A DNA stretch of 45,102 bases, from the NCBI GenBank assembly GCA_905339315.1, contig CAJPFL010000147.1, positions 1-45,102 on the forward strand. Reading direction: 5' to 3'. The stretch is from Rhodocyclaceae bacterium (lineage in GTDB: Bacteria > Pseudomonadota > Gammaproteobacteria > Burkholderiales > Rhodocyclaceae). A model generated the notes under the pieces. That model saw only the letters and a list, made by a program, of their open reading frames with translations, made no database searches and was not told the DNA's origin. The translations under genes were made by a program, and so were the position numbers. Positions 7,839-16,907 of the stretch are shown here, one piece after another (positions within the stretch are counted from its first letter, which is position 1; every line of letters starts with the position of its first letter).

Positions 7839-10081
7839 GCCCGCTGCGTCTCCTCCTCCTGGCGCCGCCGCTTGCGCTCCTGCAGCCGGCCGCGGCGGCG
7901 CATGTCGGCGGCGTCGAGCAGCATGCGCCCGGCCCAGCGGTAGACGTTGAACTCCGTCACCAGGCCGCGCATCAGGCGCATGCGGTCGCGCTGCTCCGCC
8001 GCCGGCATGGTCAGCGCCATCTGCAGGGCTGCCGCGCATTGATCGGCATCGTACGGGTTGACCACCAGCGCCTCCGGCAATTCGCGCGCGGCCCCGGTGA
8101 ACTGGCTGAGGATGAGCACGCCGCGCTCGTCGTCGCGCGCGGCGACGAACTCCTTCGCCACCAGGTTCATGCCGTCGTGCAGGCTGCTGACGAAGCAGAA
8201 GTCCGCGGCGCGGTAGTACTCATACACCTCCTGCGGCTCGTGATGTTCGATCTTCAGGATGATCGGGGCGTAGTCGCCGCGGCCGTAGCGCTCGTTGATC
8301 TCGGCCGCCAGGGCGCGCACGTGGGCCTCGTATTGCTGGTATTCGCCGATGCTGGCGCGGGTGGGCGCGGCGATTTGCACGAAGCTGAACAGGCCGATCC
8401 AGCGCGGCTCCAGTTCGAGCAGGCGCTCGATGGCACGGAAGCGCTCGAGCACCCCCTTGGTGTAGTCGAGGCGGTCGACGCCGACGCCGAGCAGGTGGTC
8501 CGGGCCGAGGTGCAGGCGGCGTCGCGCCTCGGCACGACATTCCTCCACCGATCTCGCCAGCAGTTCCGGCGGCGGCGGCCACTCGATCGAGATCGGATAG
8601 CGCTTCACCGCGGTAAGCACGCCGCCGTAGCTGACCGTGAAGTTCTCGCGGTCGACGCGGGATTCGAGCAGGCGGTCGACCGTGTCCAGGAAATTGTTGC
8701 AATGGGAGCGGGTATGGAAGCCGAGGATGCTGCTGCCGAGCAGGCCCTCGAGAATCTCGGCGCGCCAGGGGCAGATCGAAAACGCCTCCGGATTGGGCCA
8801 GGGGATGTGCCAGAAGGTGATGACGATGGCCTCGGGCAGACGCTCGCGGATCATGCGCGGCAGCAGGGCCAGGTGGTAGTCCTGCACCAGCACGATCGGG
8901 TTCGGCCGTTTCGCTTCGGCCGCCACTGCCTCGGCGAACTTGCGGTTGACCGCGACATACTGCTGCCAGTCTCCGGTGCGGAAGGTCGGGCGCACGTGGG
9001 CGATGTGGCACAGCGGCCACAGGCCCTCGTTGGAGAAGCCGTAGTAGTAGCCGGCCTCCTCTTCGGCCGTCAGCCAGACGCGGCGGATGTGATAGGCGGG
9101 ATGGCCCGGCGGCACCGCCACGCGGTCGCGGGCGTCGACGACATCGCGGTCGGCGGAGCCGTTGCCATGGGCGATCCAGGTGCCCGAGCAGGCGCGCATG
9201 ATCGGCTCGAGTGCCGTGACCAGGCCGCTCGCCGGCCGCTGCACCTCGATCTGCCCGCCGCGGCGCGTGTGGATGTAGGGTTCGCGGTTGGAGACCACCA
9301 GCACCTCCTCGCCGCTCAGCTCGCCATGCAGGATGGAGCGCAGCGTGTCGGGCGTCCACGCCAGCTGCTCGTCGTCGCGCGGACGCCATTCCGTTTCCAT
9401 CTCGCGGATGAGCGCGCGCAGGTCGCGGGCGATGGGGCGGAACTCGGGCGCGGTGGCGGCCATGGCCTTGCCCGGCTCGCGCAGGAGGCCCTCGCCGCGC
9501 AGCAGCGCGCGCATGCCCTGCACCCAGCCGCGCCAGGAAAGCTGGGCGATGACGACGGTGATCAGCGATACCACCAGGCCGAGGCCGATGAAGAAGTAGA
9601 AGACGTAGCGCTTGGTCTCCTCGCTGCGGCGCTCGACGAAGCTCATGTCGTGCACCAGCACCAGCCGGCCGAGGACGCTGCCTTCATGCTCGATGGCGCG
9701 AACCGCCACATGCAGCGGGCCCTGGTCGCTCTGCAGCAGGCGCGCTTCCGCATTGCCGAAACGCTCGAGCCCGTCGCAGCGCAGGGCGGCGGGAAAACCC
9801 CTGGTGGCGATCAATGCGCCGGCCTGCGTGCAGAAACCGAGGCCGAACAGGCGCTCGTCCTGGATGAGGCGGCCGAGATAGGCCTGGATCTTCGCCGGCT
9901 TGCCGACCAGCAACTGTTCCTGCAGCGGCTCCTGCAGCGAATTGGCGACGAGTTCGGCGCGGATGTCCAGGTCGCGCACGAACCAGCGCAGCGTCAGCTG
10001 GTCGACCAGCGGCACGACGCTGTAGGCGATGGCCGCGAGCGCCAGCATGAGGGGAATGATGAAGCGCAGCGACAATCGCAT
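7835..10081 (-). CDS. otsA: Membrane-anchored trehalose-6-phosphate synthase with extracytoplasmic sensor domain
   Basis: 748 residues, far longer than classical OtsA (about 470). Residues 5-25 form a membrane helix, 26-157 a periplasmic domain of Cache-like character, 158-180 a second helix, and 181-235 a HAMP-like linker. The glycosyltransferase-20 catalytic part starts near 258 ([10 protein letters not shown]). It has the acceptor-site [22 protein letters not shown], the sugar-nucleotide loop [10 protein letters not shown], and [14 protein letters not shown]. It joins UDP-glucose and glucose 6-phosphate to trehalose 6-phosphate. Of two nearby ATGs, 10081 is preferred: AGGAG lies six bases upstream, whereas the ATG at 10087 directly abuts it. 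The sensor-synthase fusion suggests allosteric control from the periplasm, which is inference. First gene of a seven-gene overlapping operon. Confidence 0.9.
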   Translation of the reverse strand: MRLSLRFIIPLMLALAAIAYSVVPLVDQLTLRWFVRDLDIRAELVANSLQEPLQEQLLVGKPAKIQAYLGRLIQDERLFGLGFCTQAGALIATRGFPAALRCDGLERFGNAEARLLQSDQGPLHVAVRAIEHEGSVLGRLVLVHDMSFVERRSEETKRYVFYFFIGLGLVVSLITVVIAQLSWRGWVQGMRALLRGEGLLREPGKAMAATAPEFRPIARDLRALIREMETEWRPRDDEQLAWTPDTLRSILHGELSGEEVLVVSNREPYIHTRRGGQIEVQRPASGLVTALEPIMRACSGTWIAHGNGSADRDVVDARDRVAVPPGHPAYHIRRVWLTAEEEAGYYYGFSNEGLWPLCHIAHVRPTFRTGDWQQYVAVNRKFAEAVAAEAKRPNPIVLVQDYHLALLPRMIRERLPEAIVITFWHIPWPNPEAFSICPWRAEILEGLLGSSILGFHTRSHCNNFLDTVDRLLESRVDRENFTVSYGGVLTAVKRYPISIEWPPPPELLARSVEECRAEARRRLHLGPDHLLGVGVDRLDYTKGVLERFRAIERLLELEPRWIGLFSFVQIAAPTRASIGEYQQYEAHVRALAAEINERYGRGDYAPIILKIEHHEPQEVYEYYRAADFCFVSSLHDGMNLVAKEFVAARDDERGVLILSQFTGAARELPEALVVNPYDADQCAAALQMALTMPAAEQRDRMRLMRGLVTEFNVYRWAGRMLLDAADMRRRGRLQERKRRRQEEETQRA

Positions 10082-10340
10082 GGCCATCTCCTGAGTTGCG
10101 TGCCGATGCGCTCCGCGACAGCGGCAGGCACGTCCGTGCTGGAAATCAGCCTCGAAGGGCGAGGGGCAAGGGCGGCCCTGCCGCCGGTTATCCGACAACC
10201 GCCGCCGATGACGGCGCGGCAGCTTTTGCATCGCGTGGCAATCGCATCGCCACGGCCGTATGATAGCGTATATCGGCGCGTCCGCTGAAAGCGAACCCGG
10301 CGGGTCGCGCCGTTCGCAGCGTTTTCGTTGCGCTTAAACT
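10082..10340. promoter_or_regulatory. Divergent control region between otsA operon and sensor kinase
   Basis: No gene is seen in these 259 bases. A perfect dyad CGTGGC-N9-GCCACG occupies 10234-10254. Six bases beyond it lies TATGAT (10259-10264, plus), whose opposite strand reads TATCAT, so either gene could use it as a -10. No good -35 stands at 17 bases on either strand (TTTCAG at 19 bases is the best for the ots operon). The dyad is the best operator candidate for shared control. Confidence 0.35.
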
Positions 10341-12281
10341 GTGCATGTGAAAATCCCTCTCGACCGGGCGCGCATCACCCTGCTCCTGCTGCTGGCCGCG
10401 CTCCTCGCCATCGGCGCCTGGGCCTATCGCGGCGTCGGCGATTCGCTGCGCGAGATCCGCGCCACCGGCCTGAAGACCCTGCTCGACACCCAGGTGGAGA
10501 CACTGGAGCAGTGGATTGCCGAGGGGCGCAACGAAGCCGCGCGGCTGGCAGCCGACCCCGACCTGGCCGACGCCATCGCCCGGCTCGTCCGCGGCGACGC
10601 CGACGGCAAGCGCATCATCGAGGACCTCCTGCATGAGGCCGGCAGGATCGGCATCACGGCGGCACATGTCATCGATGCCCAGGGCGCCATCCTTGCCTCG
10701 AGCATGGCGGGTCGTGCCGGCCGCGGCGCAACGCCCGATTTTTTCTCGCATCTTGCTCCCGCCCTGTCCGGTCAGCCGGTGTTCGTCAGGCCCCGCCACG
10801 GCGGCGGCGCGCAACCGGGACACGCCTGGGTCGCCGCGCCCGTGCGCGCCGGGAACGGCCGAATCATCGCCGTGATCGCGCTCGGCTCCCCGGCGGAGCA
10901 GCGATTCGCGGACCTCTTCAAGGTCGCCCGCCCCGGAGAAACCGGCGAATCGTTCGCCTTCGACGCCGAGGGCTGGCTGTTGTCCGAAAGCCGGCACGCG
11001 GAGGCGCTGCGGCAGCGCGGCCTGGCGCCGCGCCTGCTGCTGCCCGACAGCGATACCCCCACCCGCCTGGCCGCCGCTGCCGTCGCCGCGCGCACCGCCG
11101 CCGACGGCATCCGCGAAGGACTGCTGTTGACGCCCTACCCGGGCTATCTCGGGCGCGAGGTCGTCGGCGTCTGGCGCTGGCTGCCCGGGCACGACATCGG
11201 CGTGGCGGTCGAGATGGCAGCGGCTGAAGCCTTCGCGCCGCTGTTCTACCTGCAGCTCGGCTTCGGCGCCGTGCTGATCCTGATGCTGGGCATCTGGCTG
11301 TCCGGCTTCCTGCCGCCGCAAACACTCGCCGCCTTGCTGCGGCGGGGCGGCGGCGCACGCCAGCTCGGCCCCTACCGGCTCGGCCGGCAGATCGGCGAGG
11401 GCGCCATCAGCAACGTCTATCTGGCGCAGCACCGCCTGCTGAAGCGTCCGGCGGCGGTGAAGGTGCTCAAGCAGCAATCGACCTCGGATGAGTGGACCGC
11501 GCGTTTCCAGCGCGAAGTGCAACTGGCCAGCCAGCTCTCCCACCCCAACACCATCACCATCTACGACTACGGCAGCGGCGCCAACAGCGAATTCTGGTAC
11601 GCCATGGAGTATCTGGAGGGGCTCTCGCTCGCCGACCTGGTGGAGCGCTACGGGCCGGTGCCGCCGGCGCGCACGGCCTACATCCTGCGCCAGGTCTGCG
11701 CCTCGCTGTGGGAAGCGCATTCCTGCGGGCTGGTGCATCGCGACATCAAGCCGCAGAACGTCATGCTGTGCGACATCCGCGGCGAACGCGACGTGGTCAA
11801 GGTGCTGGATTTCGGCCTGGTCAAGCAGATGTCCGGCGAGCAGACGCGCGACCTGACCAGCACCATGCGCATCCTCGGCACGCCGCTCTACATGTCGCCC
11901 GAGCGCATCCGCCATCCGGGCGATGCCGATGCCCGCGCCGACATCTACGCGCTGGGCGCCGTCGGCTTCCACCTGCTCACCGGCAAGCGCCTGTTCGAAA
12001 CGGAAACCGATCACGACCTGACCTACCAGGTGCTGCACGTGGTGCCGCCGCTCGCCTCGTCGTGTTCGCCCTTCGCCGTGCCGGCCGAGCTCGACGCCCT
12101 GATCGGCCGCTGCGTCGAGAAGGATCCGGCGGCGCGCCCGCAAAACATCGCCGAGGTGGCCAGCGCGCTCGACGGCGTGCTGGTGCACCTGCCGTGGACG
12201 CGCCCCCAGATCGACGCCTGGTGGAGCAAGCACTGGGTGCCCGAGGATCACCCCGAGCGGCGCTTCAGTTCCCGGGCATAG
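10341..12281 (+). CDS. Receptor Ser/Thr protein kinase with periplasmic Cache-like sensor
   Basis: A 646-residue bitopic kinase. One membrane helix at 13-29 and a second at about 299-321 flank a periplasmic domain of about 270 residues that looks like a double-Cache sensor (VIDAQGAILAS, FAFDAEGWLLSESR). The Hanks-type kinase starts at about 342, with glycine loop GEGAISNVY, K374 in AAVKVLK, E392, HRDIKPQN (catalytic D468), DFG at 490-492 and GTPLYMSPE. All catalytic residues are present. It probably phosphorylates cytosolic targets in response to a periplasmic ligand. The start is a GTG at 10341 or at 10347, both with weak ribosome-binding sites. It diverges from the osmotic operon and converges on the V/A-ATPase operon, 17 bases apart. 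Targets are unknown. Confidence 0.88.
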   Translation: MHVKIPLDRARITLLLLLAALLAIGAWAYRGVGDSLREIRATGLKTLLDTQVETLEQWIAEGRNEAARLAADPDLADAIARLVRGDADGKRIIEDLLHEAGRIGITAAHVIDAQGAILASSMAGRAGRGATPDFFSHLAPALSGQPVFVRPRHGGGAQPGHAWVAAPVRAGNGRIIAVIALGSPAEQRFADLFKVARPGETGESFAFDAEGWLLSESRHAEALRQRGLAPRLLLPDSDTPTRLAAAAVAARTAADGIREGLLLTPYPGYLGREVVGVWRWLPGHDIGVAVEMAAAEAFAPLFYLQLGFGAVLILMLGIWLSGFLPPQTLAALLRRGGGARQLGPYRLGRQIGEGAISNVYLAQHRLLKRPAAVKVLKQQSTSDEWTARFQREVQLASQLSHPNTITIYDYGSGANSEFWYAMEYLEGLSLADLVERYGPVPPARTAYILRQVCASLWEAHSCGLVHRDIKPQNVMLCDIRGERDVVKVLDFGLVKQMSGEQTRDLTSTMRILGTPLYMSPERIRHPGDADARADIYALGAVGFHLLTGKRLFETETDHDLTYQVLHVVPPLASSCSPFAVPAELDALIGRCVEKDPAARPQNIAEVASALDGVLVHLPWTRPQIDAWWSKHWVPEDHPERRFSSRA

Positions 12282-12298
12282 GCGGCACCCGCGCCCGC

Positions 12299-12895
12299 TC
12301 AGGCGCGGCGCCTGAACCAGACGGCCTCTTCCTGTTCCATTTCCTCGATGCGCGTTTCGGCGTCGTGCAGGGTTTGCGCCAGCTCGGGCAGCAGCACGTC
12401 CTGCAGGGCGCGGGCGCGGCGCGAAGCGCGGCGATACTCGGCGAGCAGGCGCTCCAGATTGCCGGCCAGCGCCGCCAGCGCCGCCGCGCGGCGCAGCAGT
12501 TCGGCGAAGGCCTCGCGGCAGGCCTCGGCCTCGGGGCTGCGCTGCAGCGGCTTGCACGCAGCGGAGAGCGGACCCGCCAGCGCCGCTTCCTGCAAGGCGA
12601 TGCCGAGCAGCGGCCGCGACGCCACCTCGAGCCTGGCCTCGGCCGGCAGCGCCGGCGGATACACTTGCAGGCCCTGCAGGCCGTGGCGCGCCAGCGCCGC
12701 TTCGAGGGCGGCCTGCGCCGCCTGCTGGGCGCCGCGGAATTCGCGCCGCAGCGCCTCGTAGCGGCGCAGGCCGCGCACCATCTCCGCCGCCAGCAGCAGG
12801 CACTTCTCGTCGAGGAAGGCGTGGCCCTCCTGCAGGGCGCGGCGCTCCTCCCGCAGTTCCAGCACGGCGCTGCGGGTGGGCGTCACCGGGTTCAT
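12299..12895 (-). CDS. ntpD: V/A-type ATPase subunit D (central stalk)
   Basis: A 198-residue subunit D. It opens with NPVTPTRSAVLELREERRA, the usual N-terminal coiled-coil signature PTR..L..L...L..A, and ends with a second long helix (RRASRRARALQDVLLPEL). The two helices form the rotor shaft inside the A3B3 head. Length is within the family range of about 200. Its start overlaps the stop of subunit B by four bases (ATGA), and it is the last gene of the operon. It converges on the kinase gene. Confidence 0.9.
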   Translation of the reverse strand: MNPVTPTRSAVLELREERRALQEGHAFLDEKCLLLAAEMVRGLRRYEALRREFRGAQQAAQAALEAALARHGLQGLQVYPPALPAEARLEVASRPLLGIALQEAALAGPLSAACKPLQRSPEAEACREAFAELLRRAAALAALAGNLERLLAEYRRASRRARALQDVLLPELAQTLHDAETRIEEMEQEEAVWFRRRA

Positions 12896-14271
12896 CGCCG
12901 CCCTCGCAGGTGCGCGGCGATCTGCGCGTCGGAAAGCCGCGTCAGCTCGCCTTCCGGCAGGCCGGCGAGCAGTCGCCAGCCGGTTTCCATGCTCGCCTCG
13001 AGGGTGCGCGCCGCGGCCTGGTGCAGCAGCTCCCGTTCGAAGGCCCGGCCGAATGCCAGGTAGCTGCGGTCGACCGGCGTCATGCCGTCGTCGCCGACCA
13101 CGCTCGACAGCACGCGCGCCTGTACCGCCCGCGCGTAGGCGGCATACAGCTGGTTGGCCAGGGCCGGATGGTCGGCATGGGTGTAGCCGCCGCCGATGCC
13201 GTCCTTCATCAGCCGCGACAGGCTCGGCAGCACGTCGACGGGCGGATGGATGCCGAGGCGGTCGAGGTCGCGCGAGAGCACGATCTGGCCCTCGGTGATG
13301 TAGCCGGTGAGATCGGGGACGGGATGGCCGATGTCGTCCGACGGCATCGTCAGGATCGGCAGCTGGGTGAGCGTGCCGGCCCGGCCGCGCAGGCAGCCGG
13401 CGCGCTCGTAGAGCTGGGCCAGGTCGGAATACAGGTAGCCGGGAAAGCCCTTGCGGCCGGGCACCTCGCCCTTGCTGCTGGAAACCTCGCGCAGCGCCTC
13501 GCAGTAGTTCGTCATGTCGGTGAGGATCACCAGCACATGGCGGCCCTCTTCGAAGGCCAGGTACTCCGCCGCCGTCAGGGCGAAGCGCGGCGTCAGCAGG
13601 CGCTGCGTGCTGGAATCCGAGGCGAGGTTGAGGAACAGCGCGGTGCGCGCCAGGGCGCCGCTTTTCTCCAGGCTGCGGCGGAAGAAATCGGCGGAATCGA
13701 AGGGCACGCCGATGCCGGCGAAGACGATGGCGAAGTCGTCCGAGCCGCCGCGCAGCCGCGCGTGCGTGGCGATGTCGACGGCGATGCGGTCGTGCGGCAG
13801 GCCGCCGCAGGAGAACAGCGGCAGCTTCTGGCCGCGCACCAGGCTGTTCATGAGATCGATGGCGCTGATGCCGGTCTCGATGAAATCCCGCGGCAGGGCG
13901 CGCTCGACCGGGTTGACGGGCAGGCCGTCGATCGGCTGCAGGACGCGCGCCGGCAGGGGCGGCCCGCCGTCGACCGGCTCGCCGATGCCGTTGAAGACGC
14001 GGCCGAGGATGCCGGGGCCGAGCGCGAACTCGAGCGGCGCGCCGCGCAGCCGCAGCACGGTGTCGGCCAGCGCCAGCCCGTCCGGCGACTCCAGCACCTC
14101 GATGGTCATGTGCTGCTCGTCGAGCGCCGCGATGCGCCCGAGCCGGCTGCGGCCGTCGCTGCCGCTGACCTCGACCGCTTCGTTCAGCCCCGCTTCCAGC
14201 GTGCGCCGCACGAACAGCAGCGGCCCTTCGAGCCGCACGGCGCCCCCCTCAATCGACAGTCGCGGCCGCAT
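12892..14271 (-). CDS. ntpB: V/A-type ATPase subunit B (non-catalytic head subunit)
   Basis: A 459-residue B subunit. It has the B-type replacement of the P-loop (LPLFSCGGLPHDRIA) and conserved blocks ILTDMTNYCEALREVS, GRKGFPGYLYSDLAQLYERA and MPSDDIGHPVPDLTGYITEGQ. It alternates with subunit A in the cytoplasmic hexamer and has no Walker lysine of its own. An in-frame ATG lies at 14292, but the ATG at 14271 has AGGGAGG seven bases upstream and begins at the family start, so it is preferred. It overlaps subunit A by 23 bases. Confidence 0.95.
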   Translation of the reverse strand: MRPRLSIEGGAVRLEGPLLFVRRTLEAGLNEAVEVSGSDGRSRLGRIAALDEQHMTIEVLESPDGLALADTVLRLRGAPLEFALGPGILGRVFNGIGEPVDGGPPLPARVLQPIDGLPVNPVERALPRDFIETGISAIDLMNSLVRGQKLPLFSCGGLPHDRIAVDIATHARLRGGSDDFAIVFAGIGVPFDSADFFRRSLEKSGALARTALFLNLASDSSTQRLLTPRFALTAAEYLAFEEGRHVLVILTDMTNYCEALREVSSSKGEVPGRKGFPGYLYSDLAQLYERAGCLRGRAGTLTQLPILTMPSDDIGHPVPDLTGYITEGQIVLSRDLDRLGIHPPVDVLPSLSRLMKDGIGGGYTHADHPALANQLYAAYARAVQARVLSSVVGDDGMTPVDRSYLAFGRAFERELLHQAAARTLEASMETGWRLLAGLPEGELTRLSDAQIAAHLRGRR

Positions 14272-16024
14272 CGGGCGCCTCCCTGCCGGCATGGATCAGC
14301 TCGCCCAGCACCTGTTCAAGTTGCGCCTGCAGCGCGGCAAAACGTTCGATGTCCTCCTCGCCGATGTCCTCGCCCATGCGCTGCAGGGCGCGGAACACCG
14401 GCAGGGCCGCCAGCCGCTCCGGCGCCACGCCCGCCGACAGCGCCAGCTCGGCCAGATCGAGGAAGCGCCCGAGCAGGCGCATCATGGCGGCCTGTCGCGC
14501 CGGGCTGGCGCTGCGATCCACCGGCGAGAGCGCCGACTGCCGCAGGAAGGCCTCGTTCACCAGCTCGGCGCAGAGCAGGACCAGCTGCTGGCGCGGCGGC
14601 AGCGCATCCTTGCCGATGATGCGCGCCATGCGCTCCAGGCGCGCCTGCTCGTGCAGCAGGGCGAGGAAGCGCCGCCGCAGCGCCGGCCACTCGCCGTTGC
14701 CCTGCGCCGCCCACCACGCCGCAAAGGCATCGGTGTCCTCGGCATACGACTGCAGGGGATTCACGGCGGGATAGAAGCGCGCCTGGGCGCGGCGCACGTC
14801 GAGCGCCCAGAAGGCGCGCACGTAGCGCCGGGTGTGGCTGGTGACCGGCTCGGAGAAATCGCCCGAGGGCGGGCTGATGGCGCCGAGCACGGTCACCGAA
14901 CCGCTGTCGCCCGCCAGCGTCTCGACGGTGGCGGCACGCTCGTAGAATTCCGCCAGGCGACTGGCAAGATAGGCCGGATAGCCGCCTTCCCCCGGCAACT
15001 CGCCGAAGCGCCCGGAAACCTCGCGCAGCGCTTCCGCCCAGCGGCTGGTGGAATCGGCCATCAGCGCCACGTGCAGCCCCTGGTCGCGGAAATATTCGGC
15101 CACCGTCACCGCGCTGTAGATGCTCGCCTCGCGCGCCGCCACCGGCATGTTGGAAGCGTTGGCAATGATCACCGTGCGTTCCATCAGCGGGCGGCCGCTG
15201 CGCGGATCGAGCAGGCGCGGAAACTCGTCGAGGACGCCGGCCATCTCGTTGCCGCGCTCGCCGCAGCCGAGATACACGATGACGTCGGCGTCGCAGCCCT
15301 TGGCCAGCGTCTCCAGCAGCACCGTCTTGCCGGTGCCGAAGCCACCGGGAATCGCCGCCTTGCCGCCCTGCGCCACCGGAAACAGCGAATCGAGCAGGCG
15401 CTGGCCGGTGACCAGCGGCTTGGCGGCGGGCCGGCGCGCGCGCACCGGCCGCGGCTGGCGCACCGGCCAGTCGTGGCCCATGGCGATCTCGCACGCCCTG
15501 CCCCCCGCGTCGCGCAGCCGCAGCAGCGGCGCATCCTCGTCGTGGCTGCCGGCGGCGGCGACGTGCAGCACCTCGCCGGAGACGCGCGGCGGCAACAGGC
15601 AGCGCTGCACGCGGCCGTGCGCCGCCGTCGCCGTGCCGAACACCGCGCCGGCCTCCAGCCGCATGCCGGCGGAGACGGCCGGCGTGAAATCGAATGTCCT
15701 GGCCGCGGCGCGGCGCTGCCCCGGCTGGACATGGATCGAGCCCGTGCCCGCCAGCGGCCGCAGCAGGCCGTCGAAGATGCCGCCGAGCAGGCCCGGCCCG
15801 AGGCGGATCGCCAGCGGGCCGCCGCTGCCGACGACCTCGACGCCGGGCTTCAATCCGCTGGTGTCCTCATACACCTGCGCCACCAGTTCGTCGCCTTCGA
15901 GGCGTATCACCTCGCCGACCAGGCCCTGCGGCCCCACCGCCACCGCCTCGCGCATCGCGAACGGGCCCTCGGCGCGCGCGCGCAGCACCGGCCCGCTGAT
16001 CCAGAGGATGCGCGCCCGGCTCAT
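14249..16024 (-). CDS. ntpA: V/A-type ATPase catalytic subunit A
   Basis: 591 residues, the normal length for subunit A. The order is an N-terminal beta barrel (ILWISGPVLRA), a non-homologous insert (about 110-190), and the catalytic domain. The P-loop GGFGTGKTV is at 227-235. YLGCGERGNEM and MADSTSRWAEALREVSGR follow, with SPPSGDFSEPVTSHTRRYVR further on. It hydrolyses or makes ATP in the cytoplasmic head. All catalytic features are intact, so this should be an active rotary ATPase. It overlaps subunit E by four bases and subunit B by 23. Confidence 0.97.
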   Translation of the reverse strand: MSRARILWISGPVLRARAEGPFAMREAVAVGPQGLVGEVIRLEGDELVAQVYEDTSGLKPGVEVVGSGGPLAIRLGPGLLGGIFDGLLRPLAGTGSIHVQPGQRRAAARTFDFTPAVSAGMRLEAGAVFGTATAAHGRVQRCLLPPRVSGEVLHVAAAGSHDEDAPLLRLRDAGGRACEIAMGHDWPVRQPRPVRARRPAAKPLVTGQRLLDSLFPVAQGGKAAIPGGFGTGKTVLLETLAKGCDADVIVYLGCGERGNEMAGVLDEFPRLLDPRSGRPLMERTVIIANASNMPVAAREASIYSAVTVAEYFRDQGLHVALMADSTSRWAEALREVSGRFGELPGEGGYPAYLASRLAEFYERAATVETLAGDSGSVTVLGAISPPSGDFSEPVTSHTRRYVRAFWALDVRRAQARFYPAVNPLQSYAEDTDAFAAWWAAQGNGEWPALRRRFLALLHEQARLERMARIIGKDALPPRQQLVLLCAELVNEAFLRQSALSPVDRSASPARQAAMMRLLGRFLDLAELALSAGVAPERLAALPVFRALQRMGEDIGEEDIERFAALQAQLEQVLGELIHAGREAPDAAATVD

Positions 16025-16611
16025 TGCGCGTGTTCACCCAGACGGGCCAGCAGCCGCGCCTCGATCGCACGCCGGTCGGCGAGCAGCGCCTGCAGCGTGC
16101 CATCGACGCAATTGCCGCCGCGGCAAATGCGCAAGCCGGCCTCGATGCCTTCCCCGGCGGAGAATTCGGCGGGCGCAGCAATGCTCGCGGCGAACGCCTG
16201 CCGCTCGGCCTCGGCCCAGCCGGGCGGATGGGCGATGCGCCAGCCGTCGGCCGCCAGCATGCCGCGCGCCACCTGCGCCAGGTGCGACGTCCAGGCCGCG
16301 CGCGTGTCCGGCTGCCGCCACAGCCCCTGCAAGGCGGCGGGCAGCCGTGGCCAGGCCGCCGCCAGCAGGGCGACGGCGCGCCGGCGGGCGTGCGCGCGGC
16401 GGGCGGTTTCCAGGCGCGCCTGCACCGCCGCCAGGCCATCGGCCAGGCGGGCGCGCTCATCGGCGGCGCCCTCGCGCAGGCGCCGCCGCGCCTCGGTGCG
16501 CGCCTCGGCCAGCAGGCGCCGCGCCCGCTCGCGCGCCGCCTCGAGTTCGGCGGTGCAGCGCGCGGCGCGCTCCGCGGCAATCAGGTCGAGCAGCGCCCGC
16601 GCCTGGGTCAT
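16021..16611 (-). CDS. ntpE: V/A-type ATPase subunit E (peripheral stalk), divergent
   Basis: A 196-residue protein. The first 80 residues are an arginine/alanine-rich helix of the coiled-coil type (LLAEARTEARRRLRE), and the globular C-terminal half ends in LLARLGEHAQ. Position between subunits F and A and the coil-plus-head layout match subunit E, the stator that ties the head to subunit I. Sequence conservation is low and the call rests mainly on context and architecture. The genomic junctions with both neighbours are ATGA overlaps. Confidence 0.75.
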   Translation of the reverse strand: MTQARALLDLIAAERAARCTAELEAARERARRLLAEARTEARRRLREGAADERARLADGLAAVQARLETARRAHARRRAVALLAAAWPRLPAALQGLWRQPDTRAAWTSHLAQVARGMLAADGWRIAHPPGWAEAERQAFAASIAAPAEFSAGEGIEAGLRICRGGNCVDGTLQALLADRRAIEARLLARLGEHAQ

Positions 16612-16907
16612 GCCTGCTCCATGCCCAGTTGCGCGCGCAGGCGCTGCGGCAGATCCGATGCCGCCGCTCCGCCGGTGGCATCGTCCACCACCAGCAACAG
16701 CGGCGCGGTCGCCGCCTGGGCCGCGCGCAGCGCAGAGTCGGGGATGCGCGCGGCCAGCGCCGCGCCGAGCAGCACCAGCGGCGCCTCGGCGCGCGCCTGC
16801 GCCAGGGCGGCGGCTTCCTCTCCCGGCGCCGGCACGCGCACGCGCGCGCCGGCCAGGCGGAAGCCGGCCGCGCTCGCCTCGTCGCCGAGATAGATCGGCG
16901 CCAGCAT
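16608..16907 (-). CDS. V/A-type ATPase subunit F (central stalk regulator)
   Basis: A 99-residue protein with the Rossmann-like layout of subunit F: a first strand and loop (LAPIYLGDEASAAGFRLAG, about 2-20), where family members have a G(D)xxxxxGFxLAG pattern, then strands LVLLGAALAARI and APLLLVVDD. Subunit F binds subunit D on the central shaft and tunes activity. The start at 16907 shares one base with the stop of the upstream c-subunit gene (TGATG). A much longer frame continues upstream but is antisense-like filler within subunits K and I. Confidence 0.85.
   Translation of the reverse strand: MLAPIYLGDEASAAGFRLAGARVRVPAPGEEAAALAQARAEAPLVLLGAALAARIPDSALRAAQAATAPLLLVVDDATGGAAASDLPQRLRAQLGMEQA

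Noticed and set aside
10188-12803. An 871-codon open frame on the minus strand opposite the receptor kinase
   Set aside because: The kinase frame has all catalytic motifs; the opposite frame is low-complexity and resembles nothing.
14271-14292. Upstream ATG for ATPase subunit B at 14292
   Set aside because: The ATG at 14271 has a strong AGGGAGG at good spacing and matches the family start; the upstream ATG has a weak site.
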